Shown here: positions 44,909 to 55,945 of the stretch, in pieces | Layout: each line of letters starts with the position of its first letter | How positions within the stretch are numbered: position 1 is the first letter of the stretch | Assembly: GCF_001411555.2 (NCBI RefSeq) | Contig: NC_049901.1 | Coordinates: forward strand, 34,730,838 to 34,794,837 | Length of the DNA: 64,000 nt | From: Juglans regia | Taxonomy: Eukaryota; Streptophyta; Magnoliopsida; Fagales; Juglandaceae | Direction: 5' to 3' | Program-made: the position numbers and the translations under genes | The notes under the pieces: model-generated | The model's database searches: none | What the model was told of the DNA's origin: nothing | What the model saw: only the letters and a program-made list of their open reading frames with translations

Positions 44909-46453
44909 ATGGAAACAGAGGATTTAGCATCGCAATGGGATAAGCTACATCTTTCCAAGGAGGAAAGCTCTTTTTTTCATGTCAACCCAGAAACTCACAT
45001 TGAGGAAGATGCACGGGGCAAATATTGTCTGGTGGGGAAGGCCTTAACTGAAAAGAGTGTTAACAGCGAGGGATTTAGGGTCACAATGTCTCAAATATGG
45101 AAGCTGGAGGGATGGGTTATTTTCAAGGAGTTGGGAGAACAATGTTTTCTGATAGAATTCCAAAAGCTGACAGATAAAGAGAGAATCTTAAGTGGACGTC
45201 CATGGTTCTTCGACAGACACCTTCTAACCATGTCGGAAGTGGATGAAACAATATCCATTCATGCATTACAGTTTCGGTTTGAACCTTTTTGGGTGCAGTT
45301 GCATAACCTGCCGCTAGCAACCATGACAGAAGAGTTTGGTCAGCAGTTCGCAGAAGCAATTGGTCATGTTATCAGAGTTGAAGCCGAGGCTGATGGGCGA
45401 GCTTGGGGGAGATGCCTCAGAGTAAGGGTAGCGGTGGATATCCATCAACCGCTTCTGAGAGGGAAATGGCTGATGCTAGGTGAAAAACAACACTGGATTT
45501 CCTTTAAATACGAACGTTTACAAAGCTTTTGCTTCAAGTGTGGGGTGCTATTTCACAAAGGAAGGAGCTGCACAAGGCAGAGAGCTGAGCAACAAGGCGA
45601 TGAACAAGTTTCATACCAATTTGGCCCCTGGTTATGAGGGCAACCCAGAAACACAAACATCTTTGACAGGCGTAGGTACGGTGGTGGTGGAGGTGGGAAC
45701 CACCGCAAGGATGAACAACAAGGAGACAGGGATCGGGTTGCACGTGAAGAACCAAGGTGCAAGGGCAAAGCTCTCGAAGTGGAAGTTTTGGCGGGAAAGC
45801 AAGACATGTCCCTAGCGGAAAATGAGGAAGAAAAGAAGCAAGGGGTCCAATCCCAACCACCAGCAGAAGAAACAATAGTAGGAGTTGATCCTGTCCAGGG
45901 TAGCTACCTTGGGAACCAGTTACAAGATCAGCTGGAAGATCAATCCACTGAAGGCCTGCAGTCAACACATGTGCATGTGTCATCTTTTGGGTCTGACACA
46001 CCAAAAAAGGACCTCATGTGCAAAGAAGGAAATTGGAACCCCACCTTTGATCATGGAAAGTGGGAAGGTTCAAAAAGGAAGGGGGTGGCTCCTACTAGGA
46101 GGTTTGATGTCCCTAGGCAGCAGGTTCCTAGGCAGCAGGATTCGGGACAAGAAAGGGAGTCATGCAAGTTGGCTAGCTCAAATGATCACGTGAAGCATGG
46201 TAGGGTTGACTTGGTAAGCACTGTCAGAAGGTGGAAAAGAAAGGCTCGGGAAAGAGACACTCATGAGGAAGGCAATGGTGATACCCCTCTGGTTGATACC
46301 CCTAACAGGTCAGCCAGAGTTTTCTACCAGAGGGGATGCAAGAGGAGGAAGACACATAGCAACTTGGTCTCAAAAAAGAGTAAAGGACTTGATGACACAA
46401 ATGAAGACTCACTGGTTCAGGCAGAGGCTGGTCTCCAGCCCTGCCAAAATTAA
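44909..46453 (+). CDS. LINE 2 ORF1 (DUF4283, zinc knuckle), with in-frame UGA
   Basis: ATG at 44909 (METEDLASQWDKLHLSKEE) matches the LINE 3 start. The DUF4283 domain follows (KYCLVGKALTEKSVNSEGF, FKELGEQCFLIEFQKLTD, LSGRPWFFDRHLL, FEPFWVQLHNLPLATM, GRCLRVRVAVDIHQPL). Then comes a perfect CX2CX4HX4C zinc knuckle (CFKCGVLFHKGRSC, about 45531-45572). After FGPWL the frame meets UGA (45635-45637) but then stays open in the same frame for 271 codons (GQPRNTNIFDRRRYGGG to AEAGLQPCQN), ending TAA at 46451-46453. It is an RNA-binding protein of the LINE ribonucleoprotein. LINE 3 has the same UGA, while LINE 1 has CGA there. Confidence 0.85.
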
Positions 46454-49400
46454 TGAGTATTTTGGTGTGGAACTGCCGAGGGCTTGGGAACCCTCGGTCA
46501 GTTTGTGTCCTTAGGAATTTATCTAAGGAAAAGTGCCCCTTGTTAGTTTTCCTTGTGGAAACTAGAAGCAGAACAAAAAGAAGGAAGGGATTAGGAGAAC
46601 TTTAATGATGGATGGTTGCCTTGCAGTTGATTGTGTGGGACTAAGTGGTGGTATTGCTCTCTTATGGAAAGATAAATGGAATGTCAAATTGATTAATTAC
46701 ACTAGATGGCATATAAGTGCACTGATTCAGGAAGATGATTGTGGACCAACATGGCAATTTACTGGTTTCTATGGTCACCCAGATACTGGAAAAAGGAAAG
46801 GCAGTTGGCAACTTTTGAAGATGATCAAACCCTCTAGGCCCATGGCCTGGCTGTGCTCTGGAGACTTCAATGAGATCCTTCACCAAAAGGAGAAAATGGG
46901 TGGAGCAAGCAGACCCTATAAACAAATTGAGGAGTTTAGGCAAGCAGTTGAATTTTGTGGCCTTAATGACATTCACTCGCATGGACTAAGCTTTACATGG
47001 TCTAATAATAGGGCTGGCAGGGAATTCACAAAGGAAAAGATTGATAGAGCAATGGGAAATAAGGAGTGGAATGATATTTTCAAACATAGCTCGTGCACTG
47101 CTCTTGCAGCAGTTAAATCTGACCATTCACCACTCCTCATTGAAACATGCAGAACAAGCCACAAGAGAAGGAAAAGAAGAGTGTGCTTCAGATACGAGAT
47201 GGCATGGGAGTTAAAGGAAGAATGCCATAAGGTAGTCAGTGAGGCATGGAGGAGGGACAATAGATCAAGTTATGAGGACAGTGACCTGAGAAAACAACTA
47301 GATACTTGTCAACAGGAGCTGCTGGCTTGGGAGCAGAAAACAAAGAAGCAGCAGAACTTGAACATCACACAGGGATTACAAAGCATTGGGGAATTACAAG
47401 AATCTGGCTCAGGCAATCATCTTGCTTGCATGAAAAGGCCCAAGAGGATGTGGTGTCTGCTATGACAGAAAATGATTTGAAGTGGCGCCAAAGGGCAAAA
47501 CAACACTGGCTCAAACATGGAGACAGGAACACTCGTTACTTTCATATGCAGGCAAGTCAGAGAAGAAAGATCAATTATATTAAAAGGGTTGAGGTCCCAC
47601 TAGGGAGGATTGTAACTGAGCAAGCAGAGATTGGAGGTGTATTCACAGGTTTTTTCTCTTCCCTTTTTGCCTCTACACACCCCACTAATTTTGAAAACTG
47701 CCTATTTGCATTGGGATCAAAACTAGACTTAGAGATGCAGGCCTGGTTAATGACCCCTTTCACCAAAGAACATATTAAAGAAGCTATCTTTCAGATGAAT
47801 CCACTAGGGTCCCCGGGCCCTGATGGATTCCCAGCTCAGTTCTACCAAAAGCATTGGGAGGTGGTGGGTGAGCAAGTGTGTAATTTTGCACTCAAAGTAC
47901 TTAATCAAGGTGGTTCATTGAAGGAGGTTAATGATACCTTCATTACCCTCATTCCTAAGGTTAAAAACCCCAAGAGAGTTACTGATTTCAGGCCCATTAG
48001 TTTGTGTAATGTGATTTACAAAATTGTTTCCAAAACCATTGCCAACAGGCTGAAGGTTATTCTGCCTAAACTCATCTCCCTCAACCAAAGTGCCTTTGTT
48101 CCCGGGAGACTCATTTCTGATAACACACTGGTAGCTTATGAGATCTTACATTCCATGAACTCAAGAATGAAAGGTAAAAGAGGATTTATGGCTTTGAAAC
48201 TAGATATGAGTAAGGCATATGATAGGGTGGAATGGCAATTTGTGGAAGCTATTATGATCAAGATGGGGTTCCCTCCCCAGTGGATTACTTTAATTCAGAC
48301 CTGCCTCCAGTCCGTATCATATTCTATACTTGTAAATGGGGAGCCTCAAGAGTCCTTTTTGCCTTCAAGGGGCCTTAGGCAAGGGGACCCTTTATCCCCT
48401 TACCTTTTCATCTTATGTGCAGAAGCCCTCACAGCACTTTTAAACCAAGCTGAAGCCTGTGGTGTCTTGACCCCTGTCCCTATTGGAAGAAGTCCAATAT
48501 CAGTGAACCATCTCTTTTTTGCAGATGACAGTCTGCTCTTCTGCCAAGCTAAAGCTGAGGAACTCAGGCATGTGCTCAACATACTTGACATATATGAGAA
48601 GGCATCGGGACAGGTGATAAACAAAGACAAGTCCTCTATTTTCTTTAGTAGAAATACTGGCCAGGCAGCTCAACAACAAATTTTGGAGCTTACAGGGGTT
48701 AAATCATGTGGCACCTTTGAAAAATACTTGGGACATCCTGCTTTGGTGGGCAGAGCAAAGGTGGCATCCTTTCATACTCTTATTGATAGAACCTGGAGTC
48801 GAGTTTCCAACTGGAAAAACAAATACCTCTCTGTAGCAGGCAAGGAAGTCCTCCTCAAAGCAGTTCTTCAAGCCATTCCCACCTATGCTATGGGTATGTT
48901 CCTGATACCAATCTCCATCACCAACAAGCTAAATCAATTACTCAGGAAATTCTGGTGGGGCTTCAATGAAGATAGTTCCAAAATTCAATGGGTAAATTGG
49001 AAGCAACTCAGTCATAGCAAAGAAATGGGAGGTCTTGGTTTTCGAGATCTGAGGAGTTTCAACCTTGCTTTACTCTCTAAGCAAGGGTGGAGAATTTTAC
49101 AAAATCCAAACTCCTTGGTGGGCAGGATCCTAAAGCAGAAGTACTTCAGCAATGAAGGGTTGTTAGAAGCTAAAGTGGGGTCAGGGCCATCCTTTGCCTG
49201 GCGAGGCATTCATGCAGGGCTAAGCTTGTTAAAAGAAGGTCTCATATGGAGGGTGGGGAATGGCCAACATGTTAACATATGGTCAGCTAAATGGCTACCC
49301 TTTTCACCTCCATATAAGATTCAGTCTATCCGAGAGGTGGATTGTTGGTGTGAAAAGGTTAGTGATCTGATTGACCCCCAAGTGCAGCAATGGAAGGAAC

Positions 49401-50563
49401 CCCTCCTACAAGAGCTATTCACCCAACAAGAAATAACTGATATTAAATCAATACCGATTAGCATGAGGGGGAGAGAAGACAAATTAGTGTGGCAATTCAC
49501 TACAAATGGGCTCTGTACTGTCAAGAGTGGGTACCATCTCAGTAAAGTTTTGGAGTGTGCTCAGGAAGGGGAGACCTCAGGTAAAGAAAAAGAAAAACAG
49601 GCTTGGAAAACTATATGGAAGCTAAGAGTAACCCCTGCTACCAAGATGTTCCTATTGAGAGCATGTAATGAGGCATTACCTACTCTAGCAAACCTAAGAA
49701 GGAGGAAAGTGGTGGAACACAGTTCATGCTTGACCTGCAAGCAGGAGGCAGAAACCTCTGGACATGTTCTGTGGGGATGCATTGCTGCTAAAGATGTGTG
49801 GGGTCAAGGAGTGAAAAAGGTGCAAAAGCTATCCGTGCAAAGTGATCTGATTTTTAATATACGGTCCAGACTCGTTGAGATACTCAGTTTAGAGGAACTA
49901 GAAGAAGTGGCAGCAACTATGAGGGGCATATGGACTAGAAGGAACAATACTCTTCTCGGAAAAGAATTCAAACACCCAAATGCCCTCCACCAACTGGCCA
50001 AAACAGAACTGGTATTATATAGGGAAGCTCTCGCAGAGGACATAGGGGCCAAACTCACAGCTAATGCAGGGTTTCCAAGGTGGTCAAAGCCTGAGGAGGG
50101 GTTATTTAAAGTCAATTGGGATGCTGCTGTAAATCAAAAGGACAGGAAAATTGGAATTGGAGTCCTCATCAGAGATCACCATGGCCTTTTTATTGGAAGT
50201 TTACAGGCTCACAGAAATCTCAAAGGATCTTCTTTTGATGCTGAGGCATACGGTATGCTCCTAGCTGCAGTTTTTTGCAAAGAGGCTGGCATTACACACT
50301 TTTGTCTGGAGGGTGATTCAAAGCAAGTGGTGGATTTATTGAAGAATTACACAAAGAATGGGAGTTTGGGTGGCTGCCTGGTAGAAGATGCAAGAGAGAT
50401 TCTGAATTCATATGCTTGTTGGTCAGTTACACATACAAACCGAGAAGCTAATATGGCAGCACATCATCTAGCAAAAACTGCTTTTGGTTGCTCAGAGGAT
50501 ATCTATGCTTTTGAAACATGCCCCTCGTATATCCTACATATAGTCACAAAAGAAATGTTGTAG
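46453..50563 (+). pseudogene. LINE 2 ORF2 (endonuclease, RT, RNase H), two frameshifts
   Basis: The start ATG (46453-46455) overlaps the ORF1 stop as TAATG. MSILVWNCRGLGNPRS opens the apurinic-type endonuclease. The frame slips near 46580, resumes at KEGIRRTLMMDG, runs on (WLCSGDFNEILHQKEK, SFTWSNNRAGREF, SDHSPL) and slips again near 47430. From there to the stop (50561-50563) it is open. It includes WKQ-like WRQRAKQHWLKHGDRNTRYF, reverse transcriptase ([84 protein letters not shown]), a zinc-binding region (SCLTCKQEAETSGHVLWGC) and RNase H (VNWDAAV, IGVLIRD, DAEAYGMLLA, LEGDSKQVVD, REANMAAHHLAK). Two single-base repairs would be needed, so this copy is not active as it stands. Confidence 0.9.
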
Positions 50564-50648
50564 TGTTTCTTTTACTCGATTATGTTCCTGGAGTTTGATG
50601 TATTTGACATCTTTGATTAATGAGATCAGTTCTTTCATAAAAAAAAAA

Positions 50649-51757
50649 TATACTACATTTTATATATCTATAACTATACTACATTGTATAGTATGATAGC
50701 ATAATACTTTGAATGAGAACATAATAATATAGTATATAAACTATACCATATATATAAATCAATAATATATACTAAATTGTTATTTATTAAATTCTGCATT
50801 ATATACTAACTTATAATATAGTATATATACTACATTTTTATATATCTATAACTATACTACATTGTATAGTATGATAGCATAATACTTTAGATGAGAACAT
50901 AATAATATAGTATATAAACTATACCATATATATAATTCAATAATATATACTAAATTGTTACTTATTAAATTATGCATTATATACTAACTTATAATATAGT
51001 ATATATACTACATTTTATATATCTATAACTATACTACATTGTATAGTATGATAACATAATACTTTAGATGAGAACATAATAATATAGTATATAAACTATA
51101 CCATATATATAAATCAATATATACTAAATTGTTACTTATTAAATTCTGCATTATATAGTAACTTATAATATAATATATATACAACATTTTATATATCTAT
51201 AATTATACTACATTGTATAGTATATTAGCATAATACTTCAGATGAGAACATAATAATATAGTATTTAAACTATACCATATATATAAATCAATAATATATA
51301 CTAAATTATTACTTATTAAATTCTGCATTATATACTAACTTATAATATAGTATATATACTACATTTTATATATCTATAACTATACTACATTGTATAGTAT
51401 GATAGCATAATACTTTAGATAAAAACATAATAATATAGTATATAAATTATACCATATATATAAATCAATAATATATACTAAATTGTTACTTATTAAATTC
51501 TGCATTATATACTAACTTATAATATAATATATATACTACATTTTATATATCTATAACTATACTACATTGTATAGCATGATAGCATAATACTTTAGATAAG
51601 AACATAATAATATAGTATATAAACTATACCATATATATAAATCAATAATATATACTAAATTGTTACTTATTAAATTCTGCATTATATACTAACTTTTAAT
51701 ATAATATATATACTACATTTTATATATCTATAACTATACTACATTGTATATATATAT
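50649..51757. repeat. 177-bp AT-rich satellite, right part
   Basis: The same monomer continues: landmarks at 50756, 50934 (variant), 51111, 51285, 51462 and 51639, with one 174-bp unit. The array ends in (TA)n at about 51747-51762. With the left part there are roughly 13 units in all. Confidence 0.93.
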
Positions 51758-52562
51758 ATATAGACAATCAGAATGTGTATTTTGGACACCTATCTTGATG
51801 TCTGAAGATACGTACGGCCCACTTGATAGCCACAAACGCAACAAATGAAGGTACGCAACTACAACGTGATCACCAAGCTAGCTAGCTAGTCGGTCCTGTA
51901 TTTTTTATTTTTTTGGGACATAATTTATATTATACTTATAATTTGAATAATAATCATATTCTAACTAAATTAGTATGAATATATTATATATACTTACTCC
52001 ATGTTATATATTAAATTTCATATTATCTGTATATTAAATGTTTTTAATCTTTACTTAAAATTAAGATCATAAATTTATAATTTTCTTGTTAAACATATTC
52101 AATAAAAATTTAAAAACAATAATCACAATATTTTAAATCCATATCACAGAATATTCACAATATTCTCACAATAATATTTATACACATATTAATTTGAAAG
52201 GTCCATTTTTGCTAAAAGGGGCAAGGAGTTGGAAATATTGAGATGGCTCAATATTAGTTAACTGTACGTCACATGTTGTCATAACAATGAAAGTATGGCC
52301 TATAAATCATGCTCGAAAGGCACGATGTAATTGAGAAATCATGCTGATCCAGTTTCCTCGTGATAACTCCCCTTTCTAGTAAAGAAAATAGGTACGGGTT
52401 ACAATGAATTTTGCTGGTAAAGTGAACTAGTTTCTAGTTAAAATGATGCCATTATATGCATGTATGCGTTTTTTGTGTGGCAGAAATCTGGCACAACTGA
52501 GGGCACAAGCTGTGAATGAACAATAAAGAAATACAGTGATTACTTGAATTCATTTCGTCAAG
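51758..52562. other. intergenic, no gene seen
   Basis: AT-rich sequence. The final 100 bp may hold earlier TBL exon remains, but I could not read a convincing frame. Confidence 0.4.
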
Positions 52563-53298
52563 ATGATGCTGGAGAGGCTAAGGAAGAAGTGGCTTATGTT
52601 TGTGGAAGATTCTCTTAATCGGGTCAGTGGGTTTCGACGGTCTGCCTTCTCAATTCATGGATTTCACCAAAACTCAAATACGTGCAACACAATGGCTCTT
52701 TGACACCTTTAAGGCCATTGTGAGTATATATATAATATTATTTGGGTAAATTTACTAACATGTAGTTCTGCCTTATCAACCCTAGAATTGAGATAGGAAT
52801 TATTGGATTAGCAATAGTCTAAAGAAATAATATATACCTAAAAGGCTGATCTTAAGATACAACTAAATTTTAAAGCCATAATTCTAGATTGTTAGAGTCA
52901 AGGCAATAGAGAAGCATGCTAGGCATTGGACGGATGTAGGCATACTAGTGTTTGACTCCTACTTATGGTGGAGAAGGCCATGCATGAAAGTTTTGTAAGT
53001 ATCTTCGATATATAAAAGTAGGCCAACATTAGCAGCTAGATAGTTAGCTCCTTAATTGATCATTTGTCACAATATCAACTTAATTAGCAATCTAATCTTA
53101 CAATAATAATTTTTGGTGGCAATGATTAGGTGGGGATCATTTGAAAATCCAGATGATGCTAATATAAAGAAATAGAGATGCTTCAAGAAATCGGGCTCTA
53201 AGAACAGCAAGCAGATTGGGTGGAAGTTCGGGTATAATAGAACCAAGACCCAATTGTTTTTTGTTAGCATGTCACCAACTCATGAAATGTATAATTAA
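52563..53298 (+). pseudogene. TBL (trichome birefringence-like, PC-esterase) gene fragment, dead
   Basis: Exon A (52563-52719) reads MMLERLRKKWLMFVEDSLNR and, after a frameshift, GQWVSTVCLLNS and NGSLT. In TBL proteins this is FVGDSLNR, the GDS esterase motif; here Gly is Glu. Exon B (52888-52994) reads IVRVKAIEKHARHWTDVGIL then FDSYLWWRRPCMKVL. A GTAAGT donor at 52995 and an AG at 53129 join it in frame to exon C (53130-53298): WGSFENPDDANIKK, a stop, then NRTKTQLFFVSMSPTHEM and TAA. TBL proteins are Golgi enzymes that acetylate cell-wall polymers. The middle exon with the remaining core, the DxxH motif and both termini are lost. Confidence 0.7.
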
Positions 53299-53590
53299 TA
53301 TATCTTGACTCCCTCCTACTCTTGTTCCCTTGTTCCCTGGCAGGCCCAGTCTGTGTGTGTATATGTATATATAAAAACAGTTCAGGATTTGGGTACCTCT
53401 TAGAATTTCTAGGATAATGCAAAATGATGGATCAGAAAAAATTTATATTCTCAATAAATTAATGACACACTGTCCAAAAATATATATACATTAGTGCTTG
53501 AGGCACAGTACCAATAATAGAAGAAAATGGAAGATTATATACTAAGTAATTATTATCTAACTTTCATCATATACAGATATTGCTTTTACT

Positions 53591-53640
<50 letters not shown>

Positions 53641-54407
53641 GACACACCATGCAATCAATTATTGCTTTTTAGAATAAGAAATCATAATGAAATCGGGATC
53701 GATCGTGGCCCAAATAATAGTTCATGGAAATAAAACCTAACATCCAGTGCATATTCTAGTGGACAAGATTAGGGCAGTGGTGAAACCTGTTACCTAGAAA
53801 TGCAATTTTAGATGAGAGATATTGGTGAAATGACACAGATCGAAAAGTGATGCGAGTCCTAGAAATTTCATGAGGTATTTGACTATCCCAATTGAAATGG
53901 TCTGACAGCTACCATTGAAATATATTAACCATGAAATTCCATACTGTCTTTAACCCAATTTAATTATCACAATCGATACTCAAAAACATGCAAAATATTA
54001 ACCCTTCCACTAACTGACGGAGAAGCACAAAAACAACAAAGCTTATTGAAAAGAAAAAATCCGGTGGATCTCATAATCGAAAATTGTTGGCATCATTTAA
54101 TTATCCCATCACTAACCAAAACAAAAACCACAAGAGTTCAAAAGAAACCATATGATAGGGGTATAAAGCCTGATAGACAGGGGTGAGATAGGCGGGTTGA
54201 AGGTCAGTGAGAGGAGAGAGAGAGAGGGATAGAGGAGAATCACGGGAGTGAGTCTGCATTTACCACATACCTAATTTTTGATGGTGTATGCGTGATTGTG
54301 GGCTTCCTTAAAATTTGGTGTCGATTGGAGTGAAAGAGTTGAACCAATCCACCAGATCAACACGCTTGTGATGCAAAAGCAGAGAGAGAGAGAGTGAGTG
54401 AGTGAGT

Positions 54408-54453
<46 letters not shown>

Positions 54454-54614
54454 AGTGGCTACCGCAAGGAGGTGACAGTGCGGGGTGGGAAGGGGCCTTT
54501 AGGGCAGTTTGTGAGATGTATACATAGGCTAATGGGAAATTGTAGAGTATTGGGTTAGGGGAGAAGAAACAGAGCGATAAAATTGATAAAATTACCTTTA
54601 AAGACGATAAAATT
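53299..54614. repeat. intergenic with two microsatellites
   Basis: (TA)n(CA)n at 53591-53636 and (GA)n with a (GAGT)n patch at 54381-54450. No gene is supported. The frame 53527-53733 is a product of the CA repeat. Confidence 0.6.
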
Positions 54615-54864
54615 CGCTACAAGCATATTTCCCAGTTGCATAGCTATTGTGTCGGCCCAAGATCACCGTGATATATCACCCCCAATTCGGTAAAAACGTT
54701 AATAGTTCCAAACTTAATGCGACCACAGCACATTCGACGCAATTGATCACTTATCACGACATTCTTAGGATCGTCGCACTAAAATGGTCAACTGCTTGTT
54801 GTTGCATCAAACATACATGGCGCCACAAATATATTGGACGCAAAAAGGGGTATGTGTTGTAGTG
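54615..54864. mobile_element. CACTA-like MITE, 250 bp
   Basis: The left end CGCTACAAGCATATTTCCC and the right end read on the minus strand CACTACAACACATACCCC form imperfect inverted repeats of the CACTA type. The interior has the 'GACCACAGCACATTCGACGC' kind of sequence and no gene. The 3-bp flanks do not match exactly. Confidence 0.5.
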
Positions 54865-55224
54865 TTGCGGCGGGGTGATGGTGGGGCAGCAAAAATCTTA
54901 GACAGAGTGAGAGAAGCAGGACTGATTAGCCAAATTTGTTTTTGTGATCAAATAAAGAAATAGAGATAGAGGATGAGAGGGTCAAACCATTAGAGAGAGA
55001 GAGAGACTCACTGGCAAGGCAAGGCGGCGACGGTGTGGCATGGAAAGGGAGACACATACGAAGAAGTTAGACAAATAATAGAGTATCGAGTTGGGGGGAA
55101 AAGAAAAAAGAGGGAAGTATTTAATTCCTTATCTTTTGCCACAAAAAAAAATAAAAAAAATATATATATATATTTAATATATATCGTTGCAAGTAAATGG
55201 ATTGCGAACAACATACCTCCAACA
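54865..55224. other. intergenic, no gene seen
   Basis: Purine-rich patches (GAGAGA near 54992-55006), A runs near 55143-55160 and (TA)n near 55160-55171. It is partly similar to 54470-54560. Confidence 0.4.
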
Positions 55225-55251
55225 GAAAACCTGCATACAGGAGTGCCTTCC

Positions 55252-55325
55252 CTTTCTCTGGGAGAAAGAGTGAGGTTACAGTGCCTTTGTTGTTTCAACA
55301 AAGGTTTAAGTCTCACTTCGGTGAG
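55252..55325 (+). promoter_or_regulatory. LINE 3 leader: three stem-loops
   Basis: SL1 CTTTCTC-TGG-GAGAAAG (55252-55268), SL2 CCTTTGTTG with TTT loop and CAACAAAGG (55284-55304), and SL3 CTCAC-TTCG-GTGAG (55312-55325), with a UUCG-type tetraloop in RNA. All three are perfect stems and all precede the ORF1 ATG at 55368. Confidence 0.65.
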
Positions 55326-55945
55326 TTGGGTTTGATTGTGGATAGTATCGTTGAGTAGATAGAAGCGATGGAGGCGGAGGACCTAGCATCACGTTGGGAA
55401 AGATTACACCTTTCTAAAGAAGAAAGTGCATGCTTCCACGTCCAGTAGAAGAGTTTCAACGGCGACAAAAAAAAGGAAAGTATTGTATTGTTGGGAAGGC
55501 TATGATGGAGAAGGGAGTGAACAGTGAAGGATTCAGAATCACAATGTCTCAAGTATGGAGGTTGGATGGGTGGGTGACCTTTAAGGAACTTGGTGATCAG
55601 TGCTTCTTGATCGAGTTTCAGAAAATAGAAGACAAAGAAAAGGTGCTAAGTGGACGTCCATGGTTTTTTGACAGACACCTCCTCACCAAGATGGAGGTGG
55701 ATGAGAAGGAATCCATAGATGGGTTGAAGTTCTGTTTTGAGCCATTTTGGATACAACTACACAATCTTCCACTATCAATCATGACAGAAGGTTTTGGTGA
55801 GCAGTTTGCAGAGGCTATAGGCCCGGTCATTAGAGTAGAAGCAGAAGCAGATGGACGTGCATGGGGAAGATGCCTTAGAGTAAGGGTGGCTGTGGACCTC
55901 AACTAACCTTTACTACAAGGGAAATGGTTAAGGCTGGATAACAAA

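Larger units (their letters stand above)
44767..50648 (+). mobile_element. LINE 2 (plant L1-type), nearly intact, with target duplication
   Basis: The insertion is exact: TATACTACATTTTA at 44753-44766 is repeated at 50649-50662 right after a 10-base A run (50639-50648). The contents are a leader with three stem-loops (44801-44874), ORF1 44909-46453 and ORF2 46453-50563, then an 85-bp 3' UTR. Damage is light: one in-frame UGA in ORF1 and two frameshifts in ORF2. It is the youngest-looking LINE of the window and landed inside the satellite. Confidence 0.95.
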
